Shown piece by piece: positions 21,192-30,988 of a stretch of 64,000 bases of DNA (within the stretch, counting starts at the first letter, position 1; each line of letters starts with the position of its first letter). The notes under the pieces were generated by a model. That model saw nothing but the letters and a program-made list of their open reading frames with translations. It had not been told where the DNA came from and did no database searches. The stretch is taken from positions 930,001 through 994,000 of the forward strand of contig NW_027043838.1 of assembly GCF_037102585.1 (NCBI RefSeq). Direction: 5' to 3'. Source of the DNA: Saccharomycopsis crataegensis (lineage: Eukaryota; Ascomycota; Saccharomycetes; Ascoideales; Saccharomycopsidaceae). A program made the position numbers and the translations under genes.

Positions 21192-23408
21192 ATGTCTGAT
21201 AAGTTAGACAAACACCAAGTCGAGGGTCACGACAATAATGATGAGAATGTCGTTGCTACTGATTCTATTGCTCGTCTTACCACTGCGTCTGTGATAGCTG
21301 CTGCTGGAGCTTCTGAACATGACGACAAGGAAGACGATGACAAAGATATTAAAGTCGCTACAGGTTCAGGATCCCAGGCAGGCCCGAATAATGCCAACAG
21401 CTATGCTAACTCCATTACTAACGATGCGGTCGAAGCTGCGGTGATGAGATATGTCGGTGGCGATTATAACCAATGGACCAGTGATTTTTTAAGCGATGAC
21501 TTGACTGCTGTCGCTGTTGCTGCTGCTGGTGCCAACCACAACAATAACAATCACAACAATAACAACAATAACAACAACAGCAACAGCAACAACAATAATA
21601 CCAACAACAATAACAATAACAGCAGCAACGACGTCAGTGGAAACAACGTTAACAACACCAACGACACCAATGACAATGTCGCTGCTGCCAACACCGTCGC
21701 GAAACAAGCATTGTCTTCCAAGTCCTCTAAGATTGGAAAGAAAAATATTGGTGAAGATTTGGAACAATCCAAAAAGAAAAAAAGAAAGTTGAATGAGGTA
21801 TCTGCTGGTCCGTCCTCTAAAACAAACGCGTTAGTTGATCCTGAATTGGCTCAATTGGATAGCACCACTAATGAGCATGATCAATTAGTGCAAGCTGCTA
21901 TTAACGATGCCAAAGAATTGGCGCGTCTCAGCAGTTTCGAGCAAGACTATATTTTGAGTCAACAAAATGCCAATCAACAGGGGCAACCAAATGACAACCA
22001 AGGTGGAGATGATACCAAAGTTGAATTTTTACCTAAGGATCTCAAAAATGATCCTGCTCAAGTAGAACTCCAACAACAACGCCTGATGCAGCAGACCCAG
22101 GTTCAACCTCAACCTCAACAGGTACAACCTCAACCACAACAAGTTCAACCACAACAACAGGTGAACAAAGTGGTTGGTGCTGGAGTATTCCAACAAATGC
22201 CCCATCATGAATTGAGTAATATATCACACATGCACAACACCGAAGTTGCTACTCTTGTGGCTCAAGCGGCAACTAATGCTAGTGCATACGTGACCACTAG
22301 ACCTCAAGGTAAGATGTTCTCCAAAGAGGAACACGAAGCTATTCAAAAGTTTATCCAAGCGTACTGTCAAATCCACAAGATGACCGAAGAAGATATTTGT
22401 AAAAGAGTATGGTCCAATAATAGAGTTAAAGATAACTTCTGGGACTCATTGCAAAAAGTGTTGCCACACAGAACAAGAGCCTCGGTTTATAAGCATGTCA
22501 GAAGAGCTTACCACATTTTTTCTGTTAGAGGCAAATGGACTCCTGAAGAAGATGCTCAATTAGGGGCATTAGCAAAGGACAAAGAAGGCCAGTGGAAAGC
22601 AATTGGAGAAATCATGGGTAGAATGCCTGAAGATTGCCGTGATAGATGGAGAAATTATGTTAAGTGTGGGGCGAGCCGTGCTCAAAATAAGTGGAGTCCA
22701 GATGAGGAAGACAAGTTGAAGTCGATCATTCATGAGATTTTCCAAAACAATCCGCAAAGTCCGGTGATTAATTGGACCGTGGTTAGTGAGAAAATGGGTG
22801 GCTTGCGTTCTAGAATTCAATGTCGTTACAAATGGAACAAATTGTTGAAGCGTCAAGCAACTGTGAGGGCTAGTCAAATGGATGCCGAAGATAGAATTTG
22901 GTTGATCACCAGATTGAAGGAATTACAATTCGAAGATGAGGGGCAAGTTGAATGGGATGCTTTGGCGTCATTACATCCAAAAGGTTACTGGACTGGATCT
23001 GATTTCAAGGTGTCCTTTGAAAAAATGAGAAGTTCCATCAAGGATTTTAAGAACAAGAAGATGGATGATATTTGTAACATTTTGTTGCACAACATTAATG
23101 GAGGTGGCAATGGCAGAGTAATTAACAATAATGGAGTCAATAATAGATTACAAAATGTCGGTCAAGTAGGTCCTGTTGCTGAACATCAACATCACCAACA
23201 GCATCAACACCACCACCATCTCCATCAAGCACAGAATGTTGCTTCTAACAATATGTTTGATCAGATGAACCAGATTGTGAATGACCAAGCTCAACATCAT
23301 CAACCAGGGAATGTCTACACCGATGATAAGGGTAAAAAAGACCATCATGTGGATATTGCCAGTGCCGCGGTGGCAGCTGCCAACGGTGACAATAGTTATT
23401 TGATATAA
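21192..23408 (+). CDS. REB1: REB1, Myb-type general regulatory factor
   Basis: A 738-residue DNA-binding protein. The Myb-like block (about residues 375-595) is very close to Reb1: CKRVWSNNRVKDNFWDSLQK, SVYKHVRRAYHIF, RGKWTPEED, GRMPEDCRDRWRNYVKCG and SRIQCRYKWNKLLKRQA. Reb1 binds TTACCCG, sets nucleosome-free regions and terminates transcription at rDNA and roadblock sites. The N-terminus holds the conserved AVEAAVMRYVGG near residue 80, then long Asn and Gln/Pro runs; the C-terminus has His/Gln runs. The start at 21192 (MSDKLDKHQ) is the first ATG of the frame. The loop between Myb repeats is much shorter than in S. cerevisiae. Confidence 0.96.
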   Translation: MSDKLDKHQVEGHDNNDENVVATDSIARLTTASVIAAAGASEHDDKEDDDKDIKVATGSGSQAGPNNANSYANSITNDAVEAAVMRYVGGDYNQWTSDFLSDDLTAVAVAAAGANHNNNNHNNNNNNNNSNSNNNNTNNNNNNSSNDVSGNNVNNTNDTNDNVAAANTVAKQALSSKSSKIGKKNIGEDLEQSKKKKRKLNEVSAGPSSKTNALVDPELAQLDSTTNEHDQLVQAAINDAKELARLSSFEQDYILSQQNANQQGQPNDNQGGDDTKVEFLPKDLKNDPAQVELQQQRLMQQTQVQPQPQQVQPQPQQVQPQQQVNKVVGAGVFQQMPHHELSNISHMHNTEVATLVAQAATNASAYVTTRPQGKMFSKEEHEAIQKFIQAYCQIHKMTEEDICKRVWSNNRVKDNFWDSLQKVLPHRTRASVYKHVRRAYHIFSVRGKWTPEEDAQLGALAKDKEGQWKAIGEIMGRMPEDCRDRWRNYVKCGASRAQNKWSPDEEDKLKSIIHEIFQNNPQSPVINWTVVSEKMGGLRSRIQCRYKWNKLLKRQATVRASQMDAEDRIWLITRLKELQFEDEGQVEWDALASLHPKGYWTGSDFKVSFEKMRSSIKDFKNKKMDDICNILLHNINGGGNGRVINNNGVNNRLQNVGQVGPVAEHQHHQQHQHHHHLHQAQNVASNNMFDQMNQIVNDQAQHHQPGNVYTDDKGKKDHHVDIASAAVAAANGDNSYLI

Positions 23409-23781
23409 TCTTGTTGGTTTTTTTTTTTTTCTTTGTGATATTGTAAAGTAGTGGTTATTTTTTTTTATCTTTTGCTAATTCCCTGACGTGTATTTTGTAT
23501 TTTAATATTGATATTGGTTTTACTGTTTATTTTATTTATTTTATTTGTTTTTTTGTTTTTTTCTGTAAACGTCGAATCTTTTGTTGAAAACGAAACGGTC
23601 ATTCGTGGCTTTGTATCTTTTATCCATGGGAATTTTCATTATTATTAAATACGATTTTTATGAATCTGTGCTATAATAGGGGTGTAGGTGGTGTTGGTGA
23701 TGACGACATTATACTTAACAAAAATATACAGAGATAAATAGTGATACCAATATCTTATTTGGTAAAGGGTTTTATCTACCG

Positions 23782-25296
23782 TTACATAGTTTTTGGAAGG
23801 TTAGGAGAACAAGGGTTATCTGCCAAATTCACTACTGTTACCACCCCAAGAATTCCTTCAAGGGAGCCAAGATCCAGGAATTGATTATTGGAAATATCCA
23901 AAAATTTCAACTGCTTCAACCATTTTTTATTCCCAATGAACCGCTGTATATGATTGGAATATAACATTAGCTCGTGTAAACTTTCAAGGTTGTGCAACTC
24001 GGGGATCTCGACGAGATTGTTCGCTGATAAGTTCAACAGTCGCAAAGATGTCAACGGTTCAAGGTTTTCGACGATATTGATCCCGTTATCGCTAAGATCC
24101 AATGACGTTAACCGAGAGAGCATATCGAGATTGTCAATTTTGGTAATGCTATTGCTATAGAGATCCAAAGTTTCTAAATTCTCGAGATTCTCGAGCCCCA
24201 GAATTGCATCGATACAGTTCATCCCAAGATCCAAATGCTTTAAATTTTTCAAGCTGGAAATATCTAGCATGGTCTCCAATCCGGTGGAATTTATCTTCAA
24301 TGATATGAGAGTTTCCTTTAGGGCGTATAAGTGGTGTATTCCCATTAGCCTAGTGTAGGTAGCGGTGAAGTGATTCAATTTACCAAGGTCAGCCATACAC
24401 GCCCCCAAGTCTAATGACCCGTGCTGTATCTCGAGCGATAATAAATTGGTGATTGTATTCCATGACCACAGGGACCCCAATTCCACTTTATTCAACTTGA
24501 TATGTTTCAACGTAGGAGAATCAATGGGCCCTTGAATGATTGGAGTAATATGGTCATGACCAGGGAAGGATCTACCGGTAGTGGTTCGTGAGAGTTCAAG
24601 GGTTTCGAGCTTGGGAAAATCACAAGGATTGATCTTGCACATAAAAGAATCGGTCAAACGTATCACTAAGTTTAGGAGAGCTGGAAATCCGCCTACTACT
24701 TCGGATAGCTCATCAATATTGGCTATATGCCCTTCAATTGTGAAGCTCTTTAATTGCGGAAAGAGGCATGGCATTACTGGGGATACTGGTAATGGCTTAT
24801 GATTAGGAAATGAAAAAATGGTTAAATTCTCAAGATTTTTGAAGCCACTAGCGATTCCATGTCCAAGAGTTTTCCTAAAAGATGTTTGTAGAAATTGATG
24901 TCCGTCTACTTTGAGACTGGTCAAAATAGGCAAATTCATTACAAATTCCATTACCAAGTGTTGGAACCCCAGGTGATCAATTGGTTGGGGGGAGGAAAAG
25001 TCTTTAATATACGCCTGGAATGGCTGTAGGATCTCAGTTAAGTATCTTGGATCAATCACCATGGTTAAACTTCCATTATGTACAAACAGGTTGTTTGGAA
25101 ATTTTAATTGGCAACTTTTTGGAAATATCACTTCATGAATGGTGAGGCTCGAGAAAAGAATAGAATTGACGCATCTAAATAGTGATGGGTTTGACTTTAG
25201 TATAACGCTGTAACGAAGAAGCTCTGTGTTACTAAGCAACAGAAAGATTTTTAACAAGATTTCTAGTGGGAGTTTGGTGATACCATGAGTCGTCAT
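23782..25296 (-). CDS. F-box-like / leucine-rich repeat protein
   Basis: 504 residues. The N-terminus (ITKLPLEILLKIFLLLSNTE) has the LPxEIL pattern of an F-box, which would link it to Skp1 and an SCF ubiquitin ligase; this is inferred from a short match. The last third (about residues 335-500) has SDS22-like LRRs of about 22 residues: LKHLDLGMNCID, LETLDLYSNSITKI, LTSLDLSDNGINIV, LRLLNLSANNLVEI and LKFLDISNNQF. LRR arrays of this type bind protein partners. I know no precise orthologue. Three CTG codons fall at exposed, variable LRR positions (residues 366, 420, 474) rather than at the core leucines. Confidence 0.85.
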   Translation of the reverse strand: MTTHGITKLPLEILLKIFLLLSNTELLRYSVILKSNPSLFRCVNSILFSSLTIHEVIFPKSCQLKFPNNLFVHNGSLTMVIDPRYLTEILQPFQAYIKDFSSPQPIDHLGFQHLVMEFVMNLPILTSLKVDGHQFLQTSFRKTLGHGIASGFKNLENLTIFSFPNHKPLPVSPVMPCLFPQLKSFTIEGHIANIDELSEVVGGFPALLNLVIRLTDSFMCKINPCDFPKLETLELSRTTTGRSFPGHDHITPIIQGPIDSPTLKHIKLNKVELGSLWSWNTITNLLSLEIQHGSLDLGACMADLGKLNHFTATYTRLMGIHHLYALKETLISLKINSTGLETMLDISSLKNLKHLDLGMNCIDAILGLENLENLETLDLYSNSITKIDNLDMLSRLTSLDLSDNGINIVENLEPLTSLRLLNLSANNLVEIPELHNLESLHELMLYSNHIQRFIGNKKWLKQLKFLDISNNQFLDLGSLEGILGVVTVVNLADNPCSPNLPKTM

Positions 25297-26035
25297 TATG
25301 AATAATATATGTCTTATTTAATATATAGATGACATACCAAAATTTAAATAATTGAAGAATTCACTTGACTTTAATATTTGCCTTCATAATGTGCTAATTG
25401 TTGATTAAGTAATGTGATTTATCATTTCAGAGCTCAATATTAGGTAAAATCTCTCAACTTTAAATGAAGCTAGAATTTCGTGATGCTATTACGTTTCTTT
25501 TTGCTATTGGCTACGTAAGACTGAGTCTTCTGTAAACCAGAATTCTTAATCAAAAATATTACCTGATCTTCATACTGAGTGTTTTTCCTGGGTCTCATAT
25601 ATTACAGGCTATGGTGAGGCAAGTTCACCAAGGTGAGGTTTGCGCGATCCTGAATTAGGTCAGTTAGAAGAATGTAACAAATTTGATGCGGTTGATACTG
25701 ATGAAAAATGATATACTTTTAAAATTTTAGAAGCTCTGTAGAAATAAAAATGGTAATACCTTGACTGAACTCATAAGATTCCTATATAAATTTCGAGATG
25801 TATATTAAAAACTTATATATATTCATGTTGGTATTGTATCTTGTGACACTCGCATATTTGTACATACAGCTGCAATCTGGGCGAAAAATGTCAAACTTTT
25901 TTGCTTCTGGGGTCAGAAAGTATGAGCTTTTCTCCATTTACGATCATAGGATTATCATTATAATTGCGATCGAAGGGATATATGTTGAATATTTGTTTAA
26001 AGAAATAGTTACGATTTAAAGAATTTTTTCGGGAA
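25297..26035. other. Divergent promoter region between the LRR gene and FMT1
   Basis: About 740 bp, AT-rich. A 73-codon frame at 25798-26019 encodes one hydrophobic segment (LYIFMLVLYLVTLAYLYI) but has no recognised relative and lies where the FMT1 promoter should be, so I do not call it a gene. Nothing else stands out. Confidence 0.5.
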
Positions 26036-27232
26036 ATGATGCGGAGTACAATTTCACCAAAACTTGGATTTCATGATTCCATCCTCCATCGATTCCAGAT
26101 ATCGGCAAACCCAAGATTTTTAAGAACCAGTAATCCCAGATGGTTTCACATTTCCAACACTTCTAGGGAGAAATTAAACATTGCGTTCTTTGGGTCTGAT
26201 GAGTTCAGTATTCAGAGTTTACAATGGCTTCTTGAGTTCAAAAACCAATCGCGAACAGACAATAAGTTGAGTATCGGTAATATTGATTTGATTGTCAAGC
26301 ACCCAAAACTTTCAGGAAGGGGCATGTCCCTGTTCTCTGATGTTCCAATTGTGAAATATTTGGAACAGTATAATTTTAATAATAAAGATCATGAGATCCC
26401 AATTATTCGGGCAGAATCGAAGCAGGAAATCAATAACTTGATACCAAAGAGTTACGATTTGGCAATTGCCGTATCCTATGGGAAATTAATCCCTAGTGAT
26501 TTCATTAAGAGCCTAAAGTATTGTGGATTGAATGTTCATCCATCACTTTTGCCCAAATATTCCGGAACCTCGCCGTTACAGTATGCATTGCTTAATGATG
26601 ATGAATTTACCGGGGTCACGGTGCAGACCCTTCATCCGACAAAATTCGACCGGGGAGAAATCGTAATACAATCGAAGGAGATGAAAATTAGTGACGATGA
26701 GACGCTAGGGTCTTTGAGGGAGAAATTGGGGGAGAAAGGAGGCGAACTACTTCTGAAGGTTATTAGTGATGGAATGTTCAAGAATTTGCACGGCGGTGAA
26801 GAAGTGAAGGATGGCAAATATCAGTACTCCTATGCCAGTAAGATCACCCCGGATATGAAGCAAGTTTTGTGGGATCAATATGGCAGTAGGCAGTTGAAAA
26901 GACGGATCAATGTGTTGGGATCATTATATAGTTACAAGAAAGTTGATTTGAAAAAAAAGAAGAATAATAGCAATGGTAATAAAGGGCCACAGTTCAGGAG
27001 AGTTATATTTTATGATATTGAACCACTAGATTTGAAACTGGAAGGATTAGAGCACGATGGAGAGTTCAAGTTGAGCAAAGATGGTTCAAAAGTACTCGTG
27101 AAGACCATTGATGGGGTGATTAGTTGTGGGAGGTTGAAATTTGAATGTTTTGGGGAAGAGGATGCAGCAACATTTATGAAGAGATTGAAGAAAAGGTCAG
27201 GAAATGATGAACAGATATTTTGCAAGGCCTGA
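26036..27232 (+). CDS. FMT1: FMT1, mitochondrial methionyl-tRNA formyltransferase
   Basis: 398 residues. It formylates initiator Met-tRNA in mitochondria with 10-formyl-THF. The formyltransferase fold is clear: NIAFFGSDEFSIQSLQWL near residue 47, the catalytic block LNVHPSLLPKYSGTSPLQYA (Asn and His of the NVHPSLLP motif, plus SPLQ), then GVTVQTLHPTKFDRGEIV with the catalytic Asp region. The C-terminal domain ends in CKA. The first 40 residues are basic with no acidic run, as in a mitochondrial presequence. The start is MMRST at 26036; the second Met (26039) is equally possible. Confidence 0.93.
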   Translation: MMRSTISPKLGFHDSILHRFQISANPRFLRTSNPRWFHISNTSREKLNIAFFGSDEFSIQSLQWLLEFKNQSRTDNKLSIGNIDLIVKHPKLSGRGMSLFSDVPIVKYLEQYNFNNKDHEIPIIRAESKQEINNLIPKSYDLAIAVSYGKLIPSDFIKSLKYCGLNVHPSLLPKYSGTSPLQYALLNDDEFTGVTVQTLHPTKFDRGEIVIQSKEMKISDDETLGSLREKLGEKGGELLLKVISDGMFKNLHGGEEVKDGKYQYSYASKITPDMKQVLWDQYGSRQLKRRINVLGSLYSYKKVDLKKKKNNSNGNKGPQFRRVIFYDIEPLDLKLEGLEHDGEFKLSKDGSKVLVKTIDGVISCGRLKFECFGEEDAATFMKRLKKRSGNDEQIFCKA

Positions 27233-27680
27233 TTATTTTGCAAATATATTGGAATGGTTGTAGATAATACAGAAATGACAAAAAAGAATTCATTTTTTTT
27301 GTTCCAAAAATCTATGAGGTTGTTTTTTTCTTATACAGACGAACAGTATTACAAATTATCTATATCTTATGAAAGGAAAATACTCTTTTATATCTATATT
27401 GTTTCTCTATCGGCTACAAAAAAGTAGATAACAGAAAACAAACGAGTGTAAACAGAAAAGAAAAGAAAAACAGAATATTAGAGGATCGGAGAAACAGATT
27501 CAAGCAAGGAAATGGGAATAAAGAAAAAAAAACTAGCAGCAATATATTATTAATTAAACTGGACCAGAGGGGATCACCTGGGAAATACTTTTGTAGATAA
27601 TGATTGATATGGCGAGTTGTGAAGTTGAAACGAAAGAAAAATACAAGCACTATTATGATTTACATATAGATATTTGACGC
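27233..27680. other. Convergent 3' region of FMT1 and the CYSTM gene
   Basis: About 450 bp between two converging genes, A- and T-rich, with no protein-like frame. Confidence 0.6.
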
Positions 27681-28101
27681 TTAATCCATCATGTCACAAC
27701 ACAATTCAAAAATACAGCAGCACAACAAACATTTCAAACATCCATTGTCATCCTTCTTTTCAGGTTGTTGTTGGACGTAGATGGTTTGAGGTGGTGGGGC
27801 TTGGGCATAACCACCATGAGGTGGGTAGCCTTGAGGTGGTGGGTAGCCTTGAGGTGGATAACCTTGTTGTGGTGGATAACCTTGTTGTGGTGGATAACCT
27901 TGTTGCTGTAATAGATATAATGTTAGTAATGGAGCATTGAAGAGAAATAGGGGGAAATCTGGAAATAGCAGACACCCATCAACAGGGTATAGAACAAAAA
28001 AACGGCGTGAAAAGATACACAATTGGCCATTCAATGGCCTTGTGTATTATCATAAGAAGCAAGCTTTGTGTTTAGGACCCACAGATACATACATAACTCA
28101 T
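27681..28101 (-). CDS. CYSTM-type small membrane protein (one intron)
   Basis: Two exons: a 9-nt first exon (28101-28093, ATGAGTTAT) and exon 2 at 27905-27681. The intron (28092-27906) has donor GTATGT, branch TTACTAAC and acceptor TTACAG. The product is 77 residues: MSY, then QQGYPP-type repeats, then QPEKKDDNGCLKCLLCCCIF and a short Cys-rich end, DMMD. This is the layout of yeast CYSTM proteins such as YBR016W and YDL012C: a Gln/Gly/Tyr/Pro-repeat head and a palmitoylatable Cys-rich membrane tail. They are plasma-membrane tail-anchored proteins of unsettled function. An AU-only hairpin abuts the start codon and a GAA repeat lies about 200 bp upstream. Confidence 0.88.
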
Positions 28102-28108
28102 TGCGTGA

Positions 28109-28139
28109 TTAATATTATTAGTATTCTTAATAATATTAA
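28109..28139 (-). promoter_or_regulatory. Hairpin next to the CYSTM start codon
   Basis: Perfect 12-bp inverted repeat TTAATATTATTA / TAATAATATTAA with a 7-nt loop. On the coding (minus) strand it ends 7 nt before the ATG, so if it is transcribed it would form a stem of A-U pairs in the 5' leader. Confidence 0.6.
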
Positions 28140-28304
28140 GAGTTTAATCAGAATAAATGACAAATCAGAGATATCCCAGGTTTTAAAAGGGAAAAAAAAA
28201 CACCCAAAATCCCGTCTCTCATTTCTGGGCACCGCCAGCGTGTCACCCGGGCCTTCCACCGCCGAACATGACAACCACCAAAGAGGAAACAGAGAAAGGA
28301 GAGC

Positions 28305-28309
28305 AAGAA

Positions 28310-28356
<47 letters not shown>

Positions 28357-28451
28357 AGAAGAAGAAGAAGAAGAAGAAGAAGAAGAAGAAGAAGAAGAAG
28401 AAGAAGAAGAAGAAGAAGAAGAAGAAGAAGAAGAAGAAGAAGAAGAAGAAG
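28305..28451. repeat. (GAA)n trinucleotide repeat, about 49 units
   Basis: About 147 bp of GAA units on the + strand with one visible interruption (GAG near 28331). It is the longest microsatellite in the window. The + strand frame through it encodes only a Glu run and is not a gene. It lies in the region between the CYSTM gene and UGP1. Confidence 0.95.
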
Positions 28452-29377
28452 ACGCTTTCCATATATTATACTGTCTACTTGAGAGCGTGCACATTACGTA
28501 ATATAAATTCTGTACAGAAGTTCAAAAAAGGACTGTACCGAGATCTCCAATAAACCTCAAACAACGCAAACCTTCAACGGTTTTCCTTGTCTCGCAAATA
28601 ACGTGAAAGGAAAAGAAAATCACCACTATATTACATCTATCGAGTTGTTTACACCTAATAGCAAACAATGAAAACTTTTATCCTCTTTATACATACGTTG
28701 TCAACGTACTATGCGCCTAGCGTTCAACATGAGTAACGCAACACGAAGTTACGGCACTCAACTGTCATTTGTACTTAAAACTAGTCTCAAAATAGTAGGC
28801 AGGAATATAATAAATGAAAGATTGGGATCTCTAGATCTCGTTCTACAATTTTTATGAACTGTCCACCTACTTTCATCTTAATCAAGTTACGCCCATCCAC
28901 TTAGAAAAAAAAAATTTTTTACTGTTTTTACAATTGTAAAAATTTTTATTAATAATTAATAATGACTTGTTGAGGCAAAAAGAAAGAAATATTACCAACT
29001 AACATTACTAGTAATTAACCATCTTCTTACGTTATACATATAGACCCCAACATATAAGTACTCAAAAATAATATGAACTTACGGATCTCATAATACAAAA
29101 AAAAAAAAAAATCAATTATGGCAAATCAATATAAAAATATAAGGAATAGCAAACAATAAAATAACATGATCAACATGTTTCTTATCTATAAATAAATGAA
29201 CAGCAAACATATTTAAGGGATCAGTGTAGATAAATATTTAAAAAATGAATAAAATTAGTGGTATTTTTTGAATTTTTTAGAAAAAGAAAAAAGCAAATTA
29301 AATATTAGAAAAAAGCTAAATCACATGGGCAGTACTCTTGTCGCGGAGACCGAACAATCAGGGTACGAACAGCTCCA

Positions 29378-30988
29378 CTAGTGTTCCAAGATCTTCAAGT
29401 TACCAGTGATGACAACATTTTCCAAGATAGAACCATTTGGAATGTCAATTCTATCACCATCATTACAAACAATGATGACAGTACCCTTAAGAGTAACACC
29501 CTTACCCAAGTAAACATTACCAGTAATGGTCAAGTGATCCAATTCCAAAATCTTTGGCATGTGTGGAATTCTAGAGTTGAACTCAGAAACCTTCTTGAAG
29601 GACTTACCCAATTTGATCAATGGGTTACCGTCATAACGGTTTGGATCCAAGACAAGGGCACCGTGTTCCAAGTAAAACAAGTCGGACTTGACCAATAACA
29701 AATCGGAACAAGTCTTAACTGGCAAGAAACGAGAACGTGGAACAACAACACCATGAGCATTGTCGAAGAAACGAATTGCAGCACCAACAGCAGTTTCTAA
29801 TTGCAACACTGGAACATCAGATTGACCGTCGTAGTTGATGGTCTTGGCATTTGGAATGATTTCCACTTCAATCTTGTTTTGTTCCACCAATCTCTTAATA
29901 GCCTTCAAGTTGATCCACAAGTTGTTGGTGTTAAAGTTCTTGAATTTCTTGATGGACTTGAACTCTTCAACATGTTCTTTTGGAACTTGAGCAACTTCCA
30001 ACAAACGAACTTGGCCGTCGTAGTTAATCAAAGTACCACCCTTAACATCGGCTCTGGTCTTGTCAGCCAATTCCATGATATATTCAGCACCAGTTTCAAT
30101 CATGTGGTTCAAAATCTTCATATCAACAGTGGCACCCAAGTTATCACCATTGGAAACAAACAAGATTTCCTTACCTTCGGCCAACAATTCATCCAACTTA
30201 CCACTGCTGGTCAAACTTTCGAACAAGTCACCATGACCAGGTGGATACCAAGCACTAAGAGGGTCATCGACATTCTTTGGAACAGGCAACAAGGAGTCCT
30301 TGAAGACTCTTGGGAATTTGGATTGGTTAAAAGTCTTGATTTGGATTCTGTGACCAGAATATTTCTTAACAATGTGTTGGGTGTCAGAATCGGTGTTGAA
30401 GGAGTTCATCAACAACAATGGAACATCAGAATCGTAGTTACGGTTCAAGTGTTCAATTTGACGGACAGCCAAGTCCAAGAAAGTGTTACCGTCACGAACT
30501 TCAATGACCGACTTTGGACCAATGCAACCCATACTGGTACCAAGACCACCATTCAACTTAAGAACGGCCAACTTGGACAACAATTTTGAATTGTCAGGTG
30601 AAGATTCAGACAAAGAGTTGTATCTAATGACTTCTTCAGGGTTTGGGGATTTAATTTTATCCCAATCGACAGCGGTACCAGCGGCCTTGTCAGTCAAATA
30701 ACGACGGAAAAGAGCAAAGAAAGAGTCCATTTGGCCTTCAAACTTGTCTTTAGCGGCATCGTCTTGAGAGATTGTGTCTGCCAACTTATTGAGATGGTTT
30801 CTCATTTGGGAGGCAGCAATAGAAGTTGTAGTGTTGTCAAATGCCTGTGGATGAATGTTAGCGAAAGATGATATGGGAAGGAAGAGGAATAGGAAGAGGA
30901 ATAAAGTGAAAGAGCTTGTGGGAGAGCTATTAATACATACGTAAGCACTTTGAGACTTGTTGTGTTTTCTGGCAACAGAGGAAGACAT
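29378..30988 (-). CDS. UGP1: UGP1, UTP-glucose-1-phosphate uridylyltransferase (one intron)
   Basis: Exon 1 is 30988-30941 (16 codons), the intron 30940-30845 (donor GTATGT, branch-like GCTAAC, acceptor CCACAG) and exon 2 is 30844-29378. The spliced product of 504 residues reads [16 protein letters not shown] then [16 protein letters not shown], matching S. cerevisiae Ugp1 (THSTYAFESNTNSVAASQMRN). It makes UDP-glucose for glucan, glycogen and trehalose. The nucleotide-binding loop ([11 protein letters not shown]), [33 protein letters not shown] and the left-handed helix tail ending NLKILEH are intact. The frame also stays open through the intron, which would add a false hydrophobic insert if splicing were ignored. 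Codon bias is strong. Confidence 0.97.
   Translation of the reverse strand: MSSSVARKHNKSQSAYVCINSSPTSSFTLFLFLFLFLPISSFANIHPQAFDNTTTSIAASQMRNHLNKLADTISQDDAAKDKFEGQMDSFFALFRRYLTDKAAGTAVDWDKIKSPNPEEVIRYNSLSESSPDNSKLLSKLAVLKLNGGLGTSMGCIGPKSVIEVRDGNTFLDLAVRQIEHLNRNYDSDVPLLLMNSFNTDSDTQHIVKKYSGHRIQIKTFNQSKFPRVFKDSLLPVPKNVDDPLSAWYPPGHGDLFESLTSSGKLDELLAEGKEILFVSNGDNLGATVDMKILNHMIETGAEYIMELADKTRADVKGGTLINYDGQVRLLEVAQVPKEHVEEFKSIKKFKNFNTNNLWINLKAIKRLVEQNKIEVEIIPNAKTINYDGQSDVPVLQLETAVGAAIRFFDNAHGVVVPRSRFLPVKTCSDLLLVKSDLFYLEHGALVLDPNRYDGNPLIKLGKSFKKVSEFNSRIPHMPKILELDHLTITGNVYLGKGVTLKGTVIIVCNDGDRIDIPNGSILENVVITGNLKILEH

Larger units (their letters stand above)
28102..29377. other. Intergenic region between the CYSTM gene and UGP1
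   Basis: About 1.3 kb containing the hairpin at 28109-28139, the GAA repeat and an 18-bp perfect palindrome TTTTTACAATTGTAAAAA at 28925-28942. The right part should hold the UGP1 3' end. No protein-like frame apart from the repeat. Confidence 0.6.

Noticed and set aside
25798-26019. 73-codon frame with one hydrophobic stretch before FMT1
   Set aside because: AT-rich sequence readily encodes Ile/Tyr/Leu stretches; no relative recognised and it lies in the FMT1 promoter.
28268-28501. 77-codon frame made mostly of Glu
   Set aside because: Produced by the GAA repeat; no conserved ends.
29801-30589. 262-codon open frame on the + strand inside UGP1
   Set aside because: Exact antisense of a highly conserved, codon-biased gene; strong codon bias on one strand leaves the other frame open. 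No domain.
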